A DNA stretch of 64,000 nt from Centroberyx gerrardi (GCF_048128805.1 NC_136012.1:12425725-12489724); one strand, 5' to 3'. Numbered from the stretch's first letter, positions 23,751 through 36,619 are shown. A program made the numbers and translations. The notes: a model not told the origin generated them from the sequence alone.

Positions 23751-24714
23751 GAGCGCTATACTCCCTGAGGTCCCAACAGTGCAATCCTGCTGCAACTCCT
23801 CTCTGTCACTGCCTGACTGATCCAACACAGGTAGGACACACACCGAGAAGAGCTCCATTCATTCTCCGTGGGTGGGAATCTGAAAGAGTGCGAATGTGCT
23901 TTTATGCATGCATGCTTTTGTAGATATATGAGATCCAGGGAGCTTGCTTGGCAGTGCTTTTGGCTAAGAAGATACCTTTAAGTGAATTCATACACCATGT
24001 ATGTATTCATGCAGCAATAATCCTTTTTTGTCAGGATCCCACTCATTTCTAATGGGGATTCCTGTTCTGACTGATCTCACCCACATACCTGAATATGAAT
24101 TTGTTGGCATTAACATTATACAGTGAAACAACTGCATCCGTAGAGAGTTTTGCATATATTTGCACATACTGCTGTTGTCATGTGAAAACCTTGCAACTCC
24201 AATGTAGGTGATTTTCATGTTTTCATTTCAAGTGAAGGATTACATGGGTTGAAAACATTCTCTGACCTTCTGGGCTTATAAAACCCTTTAAAACTCATTG
24301 GATAATGTCAAGAATGCATTGTCATCAAGGTAAGGAAAAGCCTGTTTTTTCTTAGTTCCTGAAAAGTCGACATTTTGGAGGTTCAGGGTTTTCACCTGAC
24401 AGCAGTGATATGTAGCTTCACCTATGCATCTTTATGTGTGTACAGTATACAGTAATGCATGTCTCCATGGTGACCAAGCATGAGGACTGCCACTGTCCTT
24501 CCTCTCTGGTCTTTCTGCTGACCACACCGGTGTAAAAAGAACAATGCTGTGGCTCTGGGTAACTGCTTCAGGCAGACCAAGGTAGCAGTGATCTGCACAG
24601 CTCTCTCCTTCTCTCTTCCCTCTCTCTCTGAACCGCTGCCTACACTGCCGTGGTTTCCCCTCACCCGAGGGAAACAGCCAAAGGTGTCTGACCTCTTTTT
24701 GTGACGCATTGACC

Positions 24715-24718
<4 letters not shown>

Positions 24719-24760
<42 letters not shown>
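24719..24760. repeat. (GT)n microsatellite, 21 units
   Basis: An uninterrupted GT tract of about 42 bases in the ctbp1-spon2 spacer. Confidence 0.9.
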
Positions 24761-24764
<4 letters not shown>

Positions 24765-25254
24765 CTCTATGTGTGTGAGAAAGAGAAAGAGCATGTATGT
24801 GCACATCATAAAAGAGTCTATAGGAGGGTGTGTAAAGAGGGCAATTTGAGGGAGAGTGACAGTGAATGAGAGTGAATGGCATCTCCTTCCTCAGCACATA
24901 CTAGTGAACCCCCCCCCCCCCCCTCGCCCCCATCAACAATAGATTTTAGAGAAAATCTTAGGAAAAAACAGCAAATTACCTCCCCACCATCCCCTTGTTA
25001 AAATTGAACTTATCTCCCGCTGTGCACACAAATCTGTGTCTGTGCATGTGTGTTTGTGCACGTATGCCTGCGTGCCTGTGTATATGAGCTTAGGTGAATG
25101 TGTGTATTATCCCTGCGTGAGTCCGATGTAATTACATAGTGGAGGTGCCCACAGGGCTGCAGCCTCCACACTTGGCACCACGCCACATCCCCTCGTTTTA
25201 TTGTGTCTTGTGCCTGAGAGAAAGACAGAAAACTGCTGCGTGTGTGTCTGTGTC

Positions 25255-25274
25255 TTTGTCGACTGATGAGAATA

Positions 25275-25308
<34 letters not shown>

Positions 25309-25394
25309 TGTGTTTCTATCTTGACTGATGAAAATAGGTCTGTGGTGTGTGCGTATATATGTGCGTCTGTGTTTATGTCGATTAAACAGAATAA

Positions 25395-25426
<32 letters not shown>

Positions 25427-25510
25427 CGACTGATGAGAATAAGTCTGCTCTGTGTGTATATGTGTGTGCATGTGTGTATACGCAGTCATGCATGCCTGGT
25501 TGACTGATGT
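25255..25510. repeat. Imperfect minisatellite built on GTCGACTGATGAGAATAAG
   Basis: The phrase occurs near 25258, in altered form near 25321 and 25375, again almost exactly near 25425, and truncated near 25499. Copies are separated by expanded GT tracts of varying length, giving a 48-65 base irregular unit. It appears to be a local tandem duplication in which the GT part has kept expanding. Confidence 0.65.
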
Positions 25511-26750
25511 TATAATGTTGAAACAATGGAAAGGAATTCATCTAACAGTCTGTGTATTAATATACAGTATAAATAAATACAAATCTAAATAAAGTTTATT
25601 GTTATTATGATTATCTATGTCCACACACGTGTCCATGCGGCGATGTGCTTTTCTTTAGCTCCTTGTGAGTGTTGACTGATGAAGTTCAGTGTGTCAGTGT
25701 GGGAATGCTAGAAATGTCTCTTCACTGTGTTAGGACGGTGTCAGTGGGACAAGTTCAGAGGGAAGGTGTAAGGGTCCGCTGAGTCAAAGTCTCAGTGGAC
25801 TAAGGTCATCTTCTTGTCCCTGATTCATGGTCTTTATGTGGCCCATTGGAGAGCTCATATTGGACGCAAATAATTTGTGAGAAAACCCTTTTTCATTCAT
25901 GTTCAGTATTTTACCCCTTGCTGTGCAATTCCCATTATGAAATGACACAGAAAATAGTTTCATCTTTCTTTAATAGCCTATGACTGAGCTGACCTCCTTT
26001 TCTATACTGAACATAGTGGGCAGGGCAGGGCAGTGCAGACAGGACGATAGTACTGGAGGATCACATACTAATGTGAAAACCTTGTAGCTCCAGTTGTGGT
26101 CCTTGGTGAACTGAATAAGTTTCATGAACCCAGGGCCCATGCAACTCATCCAAAAAACCAGTGAGTAAGTTCAAAAATGCGATGAAAATAAGACTTTCAT
26201 CCCCTGATTCCAAAAAAGGTGACTTTCTGGAGGAGAGATGTTATGCATCCCAAACCCTCTCTGCCTCCTGCGCTGCAGCACAGTTGCAGCCAGTGAGATG
26301 ATCGGATGGCTGAGCAGTGAGATCAAAGCTGGGCTCTGTGTGTCTCCATACTCAAGGTATTTTTATGGCTGGCTGTTAAACTTTGCAGTGGTTAATATAA
26401 GTTTAGGGGAGACGGGGAATGGATAACATGCCCAATGACATATAAGGCTGCGGTCAGAAAAATGGCAGAGTTGGAGTTTTGCAGCTATATTAGAAGAGTA
26501 ACACTATCTGACCTCTGGAAATAGACTTCAGGGACAATGTGCAGTAAGATATGAGTGTTATGTGCGTTGGGTGTGTGTGCGCGCACACGCGTGTGTTTGT
26601 GTGCTGGCCGACTTGCCCAAATTTAACTGTCTGCATTCTGCAGCTGCTTGGAGTCTCAGTTATGGTATATGGTAACCCATAGAAACGTCACACCATGCTG
26701 CAGCTTCGAAACATCACTCTCCCTTTCAGTAATATGCACACACACACACA

Positions 26751-27058
26751 CACTGCAAAAAATGTTAAAAAGTAACTTAATATTAAGTCTCAAGTCTTGA
26801 AATCTTATTTGTCTGGTCCAAAATCTGCCAATGGGGGTGATTCATCAATCAATTTCACTTGTTTCCAGTGTAGTTTTGTCATTTCAATAATTTTCTTGAG
26901 AAAAGTGACAGCATCTTGAATTAAGGGCAAATCACTCGACTTCAAGATATTATCACTTGATTAAAATTTCATATTCTTTAGAAACCAGTGAAATTTTAAG
27001 ATTATAATTTGAAGAGAGATTTTAAAACTCAATTCTAGATTAAATGACTTGTTGCAGC
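26751..27058. mobile_element. Candidate MITE inserted in a (CA)n tract
   Basis: The left end CACTGCAAAAAATG and the right end GACTTGTTGCAGCAC resemble the degraded ends of a common teleost element family with CACTGCAAAAA termini and a body of CTTGTTT-like words. Both sides are CA microsatellite (26737-26752 and 27057-27079), as expected if the element inserted into and duplicated part of an existing CA tract. No coding remnant is seen. Confidence 0.5.
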
Positions 27059-27531
27059 ACACACACACACACACACACATGCACACACACACATACACAC
27101 ATACTGAGGCTTACTGAGAATAGGTTGTCAGGCTGTTGTTCTGTTATTTTAATTCTGCCATCCCCATAAACGGGGTGGTGAGTCGCGGCAGCAGGGCTGG
27201 GGAGCAGCGGCGGGATGAGAATATGGGCGGAGGAGGGCAGAGGGGCGGATGTGTGTTCAGAGAGGACTGGCACAGAGAAGAGACTGATTTACACTCATCT
27301 CCTGAAGCGTCTTAAAAAAAAAATCCACTAACACCCGCTGACAGTTACAGTGTCGGAGAGCAGAGACTGAATTTAGGCACAAAGGAAGAAAAACACAAGA
27401 ATGGATCAGCCCATACACACACACTGCATGCATTTTACATCCAGTGCTGCTCTGCTCTGCTACCTTCAGCTTTACATGTGATGCACGTAAACAAAAATGT
27501 GTTTTGAGCAATCATTATGCACGTGCCCCCG

Positions 27532-27534
<3 letters not shown>

Positions 27535-27562
<28 letters not shown>
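27535..27562. repeat. (CT)n microsatellite
   Basis: About 13 CT units followed by a short CA tract; a TGACTCA (AP-1 type) word lies ~20 bases further at about 27582. Confidence 0.85.
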
Positions 27563-27573
<11 letters not shown>

Positions 27574-28264
27574 GTGTGAGTCTGACTCAGCAGCCGGCGG
27601 TCAGTGGATGGTCAGTCGGTGAGGTCAGCTGAGCCGAGCAGACAGGATCTGCATCTATCCTTAGGGATGTCATCCATGTTGTTTTATTTAAGGGTGGCTT
27701 CTGTACCAGACATTACCGTGACAGTGATGAATGTTAACGGTTATGCAGTTTAGCCACAGATGGGCTCTGGACCAACACCTTCAGCCCGGCCCGGGGGAAT
27801 AGGAGGGATTGTCAATGGAGGGCTGGAGGGTCGGTGGGTTCAATAAGCCTCGGTCTCTAAACATAGATAAAATGGATCTGTCGTGGTATCAGGGCAGGGA
27901 CGCGGAATTTCCCACCTTATGCTGACTTTCCTCTATTGTCTGGGCTTGGTTTCCTAAGCGTTCGCACTAAGATCCCTTTGAGTTCCATTTGCTTGCCAAA
28001 GGACAAAGATTATGTTAGTGCCAAAGCACTTTTGGGACACCAGTGTCTGTGCAGCGCGACTTTAATGTGCACCACACGTTTCATTAGTTTGGAGAAAGCT
28101 CAGGGGCAGGGGCAGTAAATTTTTACACACATTATTGTCAGTGTTTGTGGGGGGAACCTGCCCACTTAGCAGTGTGTGCAAACTTAGTACATGGCTGCCT
28201 GGGGCGAGGAATATTTTTACAACCGTTTTTTTTTGTTTTTTTTCCTTTTCTCCGTCTCTTTCAG

Positions 28265-29332
28265 ATGATGTCATCGGAGCGCCTGACCTGCGGTTGGCTG
28301 CGGCGGCTAGTCGTCGTACTCCTGAAGCTCTCGCTGACCTGCGCTGGCCCTGTGCGACCAATCAATGGGACGGAGTGCACAGCCAGGGGTCCCGCTTCCT
28401 ACATCCTGGTCTTTACAGGTCACTGGAGCCCACAGACCTTCCCCAAGCAGTATCCTCTGTTCCGCCCCCCCGCCCAGTGGTCCAAGCTCATAGGTGAGAA
28501 AGCCTGCTTGAGAGAAGGAGATTGGTTATTCCAAAATCAGCCCGCCTCTTGTGTTAAATTTGACCCTCAGCAACTGACGATCCACTGGATTTGGATTGGC
28601 AGAGCATTTTGTGATCCCACTGTGCTGAATTCTTCATGTTCAGTCGCTCTTGATGATTTCTAACGGCAGAGAGGATTTGGGGGATATTATTTGAACCGCA
28701 TGGAGTCTTTCTTTGGGCGATTAGAACAGTCAAAATTCACTGTACCCATGCACAGTTTCCATGCTGAACAGTAGATGAGCGAGGGACAGTGATGGTGACC
28801 GCAGATGGGACACGTCTGGCTCTGGAGGGGACACGGGTCCAGCCTCAGCTCTGGCCAGGTCGTTCCCACCTCATCATGTGTCGGAGGTGGAGGGCCTCAT
28901 CATCCACACACACACCACAGCGCGGGGTGAGAGATGTTAATGAGCAAAGCAGTGAGAGGCAGAGAGCAGTGAGAAAGAAAGACAGGCTAAATGGTACCAG
29001 ATGAAGCAGGGCAGATACCCCATCAGCTCTCTCTCTCTCTCTCTCGCTCTCTCTCTCCCAACTTCTTTCCACCCATATCTTTAATATTTCTCTATTTTTC
29101 TCCATCTTACACTCTGTCCCACACTTTCCGCTGGTTTACCGCAGTGTTGGCGGTAAAGACTGGAGTGGAGGTTTCAGGAGGTTTTCTGATGGAGGTGGGT
29201 GATGATAGTCGGGGTGTGGTGGGGTCAGACCGCTTACCTCAGAGCCGGGAGGAGAGGAAGGGATTCAGGCCCCTCTCCTCCCCTCTCTTTTCCAAGCCAT
29301 GGTGGATGGGATGGATGGCAGATGTTTGTATA

Positions 29333-29370
<38 letters not shown>

Positions 29371-31067
29371 GACTACTCTCGTGCATCACCGTCTGTGGCG
29401 GCCGTGGCTTTGTCTGGCTTCCAGCTCTCCCAGCCGTGCCCTGTCGCCCTGCCAGAGGATGATGGCCTACTTACTCCATATAGAGACAGGCCGTGAGGAT
29501 TCTGGCACACCTCTAACGGCTTTTAATGTCCCAGGGTGCCGGGCACCGGTGGACTGTGGGGGGGGGGGGTGGGGGGTGGGGGTGTCAGGGAATGGGCTTT
29601 GTCACGAGAGAAGAAAAACACAAGGACAGGGGGCCTCAGCGGGCTGACAGTGCGCTGGTAGGAGACCAGAGGAGACTGGAGGAAAATGGAGTTTGTCACA
29701 GCAAAAGAAAAACATAACCTGTCGAGGCGTTTGGGGGCCTGTGGTGGGTTTCTGATGTCTTTGTTGTGGAGACCAGGGGGCAGGAGACCAAGGATAGAGC
29801 CGGAGGGAAGGGGGAATGGAGTTTGTCAGGGCCAAAGAAAAAACATGAGTAATTTAGAAGGGGCGGGAAGTGGGCTTTAACGTCTTGGTGGGGCTCAAAC
29901 GTGATGTGTTATCGAATTTCAGGGTCTTGACGCTTGTGGGAAACCTGTTAGGATGGAAATGCAATTAAGCGCATAAGTAATGGCAGTTTGGGGAGAAACA
30001 AGATAGTGTGTGAAGTGCGCTGGGCACATTGTGTGTGTGGCTCGGTGCAGTGTGTGTGTGCGTGTGTGTGTGTGTGTGTGTTAATACACGTGTCAGGAGT
30101 GTTTAAGTATGAAAGCATGCTTGTGTATGTGTGTCTGTATGTAGCTCTGAAAGGTGAGGTAAGGCAGAACCATCAGAGCATTTGTCAGTGTGTTGCTGGC
30201 TAACCTTACGCTGCCCTTAAAACCACTGGTCCCAGGCCAGTGGCTCTGTGGGTTTCAATATGGAGCTCCAGGAATTGCGGTACAAACAGTTTTACCTAAA
30301 TCAGTCTCTTGATTCCTAACAGATTTCATAGATAACCAAAACTAAATATGAGAATGTGAAGCAAACGGTAGAGTTGGACCGAGGTTTAAGAAAGAAAATC
30401 AACAGAGGTTTCAAAATGAGTTTTTTTGTCCGCTGTCTGGCCGCTGACTCCGAGATCCTGACCTCTCCACTGGCAGCTCCAGCCTGTGTTGTGGTTTTAT
30501 CAGTGATAGATGGAGAAAGGATGTAACCATAACCGTGCAATAACTCCAAAGACATACATGAGGACAATTCCTTCATAATTATCTGTTTAAGAACAGGAAG
30601 TTGGAGGCAGGCATAGAAATACATACTGTGGTGGAAATGATCTCACCATCTGCCTGAGGTTCTGCGGGACTTAATTGACACTGATATGCACTCTAGTGAA
30701 TAAGCATCTTGTCTTTTCTCTAGCACTCCGGTAACTGTCTTTTCTCCTCTCTCTCTTGTGCTTCTTCTCTCCCTTTAGCGGTCACCCATAATGCCCAATT
30801 TCGGCTGTGGGAGCAGGGTGCTCCAGCCAGCGCAGGGGTGCAGAGCTTCGCTGAACTCGGGGTGACGGTGGAGCTGGTGAAGGAGGCCAAGGAGGCCAGA
30901 AAGAGACGTGCGGTAGGCGCCATGTACCGAACGGCCGGCATCCCTAACGGCATCGGGCACAGCTCCACGGAGCTGCTCATGCAGCCGCGGAGCTCACTGG
31001 TAGGCACGACTCACACACATATAAAACTTGAGTAGAGGTAACGCACTTTCACAAATGCACGCCAGCA

Positions 31068-31116
<49 letters not shown>

Positions 31117-33918
31117 TCTCTCTATCCAGTCATCTGGTGACCCGGCCTTCTCTCCCCTCCCCATAACGTCGTTCATCCGCCCTACCCAAAACACTTCACC
31201 ACTTCTTTCCACTATCCAATCAGCCTATGTTTAGCCCAAGCTCTTGAAGCCCTGCAGCCACAAACGCCCACATCCGTCCTGCGCGGTCTGCACTCTGTCT
31301 GCAGCCTGTCCCACTGAACTCTCTGCGCTCCGCAGAGGGGCCCAGGCTGAAGTTTAGTAATGCACCTACAGGCTGAGGCAGGGACCGGGGCTGGGGTTGA
31401 GGCTGGAGTTAAGACTGTATCCACAGCCAAGGCCTGGGCTATAGCGACGGCTGTGGCGTGGAGTTTATTATGTGCTGTGGGCTAGTGAGTGTGGACTGAG
31501 GTCAAGCTGAGACTGGCGTAAGTCTACTACTGGACAGTGACCGAGCCTGGGCTGGGAGCAAAGGTCAGGGCTGGGCTTTATGCCTGAGGCTTGGGCTAAA
31601 TTCGGAGCAAAGGCTTACGTCCCAGTTAGCATGTAAATGTGACCGGGCTTTTGCCGTCAGCGCCCCAAAACTCTGTAACTCTGTAGTCTATACTTTTATC
31701 TTTTTGTGAAGCACTTTGTAACAATTTTTTGAAAGGTGATATATAAATAAAGTGTATTATTATTAATAAACAAGGGAAAGGGTTGGAGCTGGGAATGAGG
31801 CATGGCACTTTGGAAAGCCATGTTGGTATGGACACCAGAAAGTGGAAATTAAGTTTGCCTCTTGTGTTTGTTTGTTTTGATGGATGAAAGGGAGAGGGGA
31901 ACGAGGGAACGAGATGGAGGTGAGGAGGAAGGGTGGGTACTGACTGGAGGTTTTAGAAATAGGAGCGTGCCTGCCTGAATGTCTGGTGACCTACATTGCT
32001 TTATTGGTTATTCCACTGCCTGAACCTGTGGGCGCTTCAAATCATAAACAACCCCGGTGGAGGGCATCCTCGGTAAGCGCCGGTCATGGACAGCAGCTTA
32101 ACAGCTTGTCGTCTGGATACGTGACGCCTACGGCTGCATTTACACCGGTCCATCTGTTTTTAGATCAGCGGGCAGTAAGGCGGAGAAGACGACCTGTGAC
32201 TGTGTAGAACGTGCCAGTGACAGATCAAACACTGCTTATCTGTTGACAGCTTAATCTCTCATTCTCAGCCCGTTTCTCTCTCTTTCTCTTTTTCTCTCTC
32301 CCACACACGCACACACAATCATATCCCTTTCTCTTTCCCACAAACCAAAACATGCATACGCAATGCCCCAAAAATCCCAAACACATATGATTCCTATCTC
32401 CATATTCATAAACCCCCTGCTATTGCTGTTAAGCATGTAATTCAAAACAGACAGATAACACCAAACAACTAAGTACCATGCCGGGCCCGACCGGCATTAC
32501 TCTTAAAGCCGCAGTATTTTGGGAGATTAGTGGGACCAGAGAAAATGGGACAACGGTTGCGTGTAAACCTACTTTGTGCTGCCGGACTGGGTAGCATGAG
32601 GTCTAGGTCTTCTCTGGGGAAGGTGTGCTGGGATGGAGTGTGAGTGAGAGGGATCATGGGAGCTTTAAGTAACTATCTGTGCCCTAGAGACACTCACCAG
32701 CCTCTACATTGCAAACCACCATGGACTGATCAGCCAGTGAAGAGAGATTCCCCTCAGCAGACATCCTCGCTGAGTGGCCCCGATGGATATAGCAGGACGA
32801 CTTCTTGGAAAAACCACTGTTTGAGGGGAGGCTGAAAAAGACGAGAGGAGGGAGGAATATTAGCGAATGAAGGAAGGGTGGAAGGAAGGAAGGAAGGAGG
32901 GGATCAGTGGAGGATTCCGAAAAGCAACAGAGCTGCTTCTGAGTCGGCGTCTCTCTTTCTCAGTGTGCGTCACAGGCTAGAAACGGGCCCCATGTGTCAC
33001 GCTGACACTACCTGCCTCCTGTCCCCAGCGGTCTGTTCCACCCTGATGTTCTGGTTTGATGTCTGTTCCAGCACCCTTTCATCCAACTCTTCTCCCCAGC
33101 ACCCTGTCCAACTCCAGCCCGGCCTCTCCCAGCCATCTGAGGCCTTCCAAGTCCACCCATCCCATCCCATCCTATCCCATCCTGAGTCTTAGCAGCTCAG
33201 CCCACAAATACCGGGCCCCTCGGGGGAGGCGGTGCTGGGTCTTTAAATGTGCTGTTTTCTGGGCGTCTGCCACCTCGGCGTGCGCTGACCCCCGGGCCAC
33301 TTCCTGTATGAGGTCATCAGCTCTCAGGAAACATCCATCACACAGGAGAGGGAGCGCAGTCCAACCCTGCACAGGAAACCCAGTGGGCGCATGCATGCGC
33401 ACGCATGCAACCTCCCACCCTACCCCCGCATTTATAAGTTACACAGTTTATAAATGTGTGTGTGTGGGACTGTGTCATTCTTGCTTGTGTATGTGCAATC
33501 GTTTGTCTCTTCGCTCTTATCAAATTCTTGTTTTTCTTAAAAAAGCCAGTAAAGCCAGTAGTACAAATGCAGTAGACAGTATGATATAAATAATACAGGA
33601 TAACTCTCTTACTTTTTCTCCTTGGGCTTCATTTATCCCAGATGCTATCAGCAGGCAAGGCAGGATCACAGCATATTACCCTGGTGGGACAATAAAAATT
33701 AATGATTGTTGATTGATTATCTTGTATTCTGTCAAGAGATTTTGGTCTATATAGATGCATACTGGGGTGGTTTGTTATGTGTTTTATTATGCTTTTATGT
33801 TTTATTGCTCTTACTGTGTTTTATTGTTTTTCATTATGTTCTTATTGAGTGTTTTACTGCAAACCAAACGTCCCTTATAGGACAATAAATGTTGAACTTA
33901 TTTCTGTCTCTCTCTCTG

Positions 33919-33949
<31 letters not shown>

Positions 33950-35166
33950 GTCTCGCTCTCTCTCTCTCTCCCTGCACACCAGCTGTCCCTGATGGTGAAG
34001 GCGATCCCCAGCCCAGACTGGTTCGTCGGTGTGGACAGCTTCAACCTTTGCGAAGGCGGCCAGTGGAAACAGGAATTGACCCTTGACCTCCAGCCTTATG
34101 ATGCGGGGACAGACAGCGGATTCACTTTCTCCTCTCCCAACTTCCCCACCAGCCCCGCCGAAAACATCACGAGGGTGAGCCAACCCTTCCCTCTGTGCTG
34201 CTGGGGCGCGTTGGTTTGTGGCCGCCGGTGCGCTTGTTACGCCTCGTCCTTGAAAGGACCAGTTTACCCATTCATCCATTTATGCATTCATCCATTTATG
34301 CATTCATTCCATTCTTTCACTTCCATCTAAAAAGTGACAGGAGGCAAGGAGGATGGCCCTCGTCTTATTCTTTAAATAGGTTAGCTGTGGGAACTGGATA
34401 TCATTCTTAGCTGTCCCCACTTAAGTGATGGCTTGGCAGATCGCATGCCTGACCTGAAGTGTTTTAAGTCAAATGAGCCTCTCTTACATAATAGACCACC
34501 TATCCTCGCCCACTCGAGCATGCTATTTGTTTTAAAGTGAGCTATTGTATATTTGAGCTTTGCAGAGATTCTGCTGGACCGCCTGATGATTTGACTGATG
34601 GTCTGACTGTCCTTTGCTGTCTTGTTCAGATCACATCCCAGATGCCCAATCACCCAGCCAACTCCTTCTACTATCCACGCCTACAGGAGCTTCCGCCAAT
34701 CGCCAGCATAAAGATCATGCGGCAGAATAGATCGCCTGCCCGCCAAACCCCCATGTCAAATCATATTCTGCCTAATTCAATCAGTCCCCAGCGCTTCTCA
34801 GGTGAGGCAACAGGACTCTCTGCACATACAGATGCACAAACAAATGCTAATACAAACATGTCTTGTTTCTCCAGAGGTTTGTCTCTATAATGTTACTTAC
34901 CTCGTTTTCCCCTTTTGCCCTCATGCACTTCCATGTTCACACTGTTTTCTTTCTTACATCTCCATCCCCCCATCCCAGAGACACCGCTGGACTGTGAGGT
35001 GTCTCTCTGGTCATCCTGGGGTTTGTGTCTGGGCCCCTGCTCCCGGGGCGGTGTGCGCCACCGCACGCGCTACATCCTCCTGCGGCCGGCGAACGCTGGC
35101 GCCCCCTGCCCCGAGCTGGAGGAACAGACTGAATGCACACAGCACAACTGTCTGAAACGCCAGTAA
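28265..35166 (+). CDS. spon2: Spondin 2 (mindin), secreted matrix protein, five coding exons
   Basis: Coding exons: 28265-28493, 30779-30999, 33983-34174, 34630-34801, 34979-35166; all GT-AG and in phase, 333 residues (human SPON2 is 331). A signal peptide is clear: basic start ([12 protein letters not shown]) and likely cleavage after TCAG near residue 28. The F-spondin domain follows to about residue 230, with family words [25 protein letters not shown] and [14 protein letters not shown]. One thrombospondin type-1 repeat occupies about 276-330, with six cysteines and a WSSW (Trp282, Trp285) C-mannosylation motif. Mindins are extracellular matrix proteins that bind integrins and microbial surfaces in innate immunity. 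The start ATG lies directly after the acceptor at 28263-28264, so a noncoding exon is upstream; a second in-frame Met follows at once. Fish have spon2a and spon2b, and I cannot tell which this is. Confidence 0.95.
29339..29368. repeat. (GT)n microsatellite in spon2 intron 1
   Basis: About 15 GT units without interruption. Confidence 0.85.
29591..29850. repeat. Three-copy imperfect tandem repeat in spon2 intron 1
   Basis: The phrase AATGG(A/G)(G/C)TTTGTCA, followed by an AAAGAAAAAACA-like word, occurs at 29591, 29685 and 29815. Segments between copies also share GGAGACCAG-like words. The spacing is 94 and 130 bases, so this is a diverged tandem duplication with indels. Confidence 0.65.
31069..31110. 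repeat. (CA)n microsatellite
   Basis: About 20 CA units in spon2 intron 2. Confidence 0.9.
31637..31770 (+). mobile_element. LINE 3'-end fragment
   Basis: A short frame reads [14 protein letters not shown], matching the C-terminal reverse-transcriptase-ORF phrase GDRAFAVRAPKLWN common in teleost L2/Rex-like LINEs. After a gap comes the usual 3' end: GAAGCACTTTGTAAC, then TATATAAATAAAGTGTATTATTATTA. The protein part is truncated and internally deleted. A related, longer fragment lies in reep2 at 61650-62055. Confidence 0.7.
34269..34316. repeat. 16-base tandem repeat
   Basis: CATTCATCCATTTATG occurs twice in tandem (34269-34284, 34285-34300) and starts a third, degenerate copy, in spon2 intron 3. 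Confidence 0.8.
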
Positions 35167-35607
35167 CCCAGCGCAACACACAACCACTGACATAGCCAGT
35201 ATGTAACACTGGGACTATCATTTTATTACTGGTGGACTGAGAAAATGTGGCTGCATCTTAAGCGTCCCCCTTGATACTGCAAGGGATTTTTTTGTGTTTG
35301 TCACAGCCAAAGTGTTGATATTTAGACCTACTGCATTACCTTTCCAGTGCATTAGAAAATACACTGCTTTGGGTGGATTCCTCTACTCTGAGGACTGAGT
35401 GTGCTGTTGTTCCTCTATTCAGGTTCCAGGTGACACTTTAAATGTGTCAAGGTAAAAAGTGATTCATACAAATTGTCAAGGATACAGAATTCATGTTGGC
35501 AAATGCATGACAGACGCGTGCCTTCCAAGCCCTGTAAGTATTAGAATGGATTTATGATTAGCGGCTACACATCTGGTAGACCAGAGTCAGCAATGTACAA
35601 CATCTTC

Positions 35608-35608
<1 letters not shown>

Positions 35609-35645
<37 letters not shown>
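35609..35645. repeat. (CA)n microsatellite in spon2 3' UTR
   Basis: About 18 CA units, then interrupted CA-rich sequence to about 35667. Confidence 0.9.
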
Positions 35646-35650
<5 letters not shown>

Positions 35651-35998
35651 ACATGCACGCACACACAACCCTCCACACCAAAGTCCTTGCACATACTACA
35701 TAACTTTGCAGGCACGGAGGCATTAGTTTACATAGGTAACCTATACATGCTTGGCACATGCAGCTCTTTCAAAATAACCTCACAGCCCAATTTATAAATA
35801 TCACCTTTCACAAGAAACAACTGATGACTAACTTTAAGCTGGGAGCCCATGTAAGGAAACTGGCCCGTTTTTAAAAGATGCAGGTTTTTCTAGATGAAAA
35901 AAGTGCTAGGTATTTGTACTGTTATCTCTTTTGATATTGTAGGACATGTTGAGATTTTGTATATACTGTATGATGTATCTGATCTTGTATAACTCATG

Positions 35999-36004
35999 AA
36001 TAAA
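35999..36004 (+). terminator. spon2: Poly(A) signal of spon2
   Basis: AATAAA about 830 bases after the stop codon, followed by the GT/T-rich GGTGTTGTTTTTC. Confidence 0.65.
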
Positions 36005-36619
36005 TATGGAGGTGTTGTTTTTCTTTAAATAGGAAAGGTCTGTGTTACTTTGCCTCTCAATTCTTTTTCCAGCTGGAAAGTGTTATGGTGTTATGCAAAG
36101 GCGACGTCCAAATCTGAAACTCTTGTCAAACCAAAGAACATCCTTGATTTGTGTCTGCGAGGCTTCCAGTAATACATGATGACATCAACTTATTTGTGTA
36201 TGCCAGAGTATAATTTTATCAGTACTGACACTTCTTTATTTGCGTGTCCAAAGAACTCACAGCCTAAATGCAAAAATACACAGCCATAAATATCACAGTG
36301 TGAAAAGGTTATACTGTTTATATGCACAAAAATAGAAGATGCCATAGTACTACATGTTAATGGATGAAAATTATATCTATCCCAAAAATTGTCACCCATC
36401 ACTCAGTGGTAGGTGGCCCTTGATACAGGCGTACAATGGGATATCAAGCTACTTTCCCTACCTGATGGTATTTGGATGGGCAACAGAAGGATGTATATGC
36501 CACCTTTTTACTGGTCAAAGTTATGACTGTGAGTGACCACTCTCCTGACTAGAATACTCCTAGAAATATTGATGTATTGTTGGACTCTTGCACTGCAATG
36601 TGGGGTTAGTGGCGGTCTG

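Larger units (their letters stand above)
18990..28260. other. Gene-poor spacer between ctbp1 and the spon2 coding start
   Basis: I found no conserved coding frame. The spacer is packed with CA/GT microsatellites, poly-G runs, GA-rich blocks (23360-23620), a (CGAG)n/(TGAG)n tract (23701-23750) and a few interspersed repeats annotated separately. The noncoding first exon and promoter of spon2 should lie here, since the spon2 start exon is preceded by a splice acceptor. Long minus-strand frames at 23327-23858 and similar are translations of GA repeats. Confidence 0.7.
31000..33982 (+). other. spon2: spon2 intron 2
   Basis: A ~3-kb intron containing a (CA)n tract (31069-31110), a degenerate GGCTGGGGTTGAGGCTGG-like stretch near 31385-31600, a LINE 3' fragment (31637-31770) and CT-rich sequence before the acceptor. 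No additional exon was recognised. Confidence 0.7.
35167..36025 (+). other. spon2: spon2 3' UTR
   Basis: Noncoding sequence from the TAA at 35164-35166 to just past the AATAAA at 35999-36004. It contains a (CA)n microsatellite at 35609-35645. Confidence 0.7.

Noticed and set aside
23327..23858. 108- and 170-codon minus-strand frames
   Set aside because: They encode Ser-Leu repeats produced by the GA microsatellites on the plus strand.
25261..25503. Direct repeats that at first glance resemble a CRISPR array
   Set aside because: Spacers are GT microsatellite, units differ in length and sequence, and the setting is vertebrate. It is a minisatellite.
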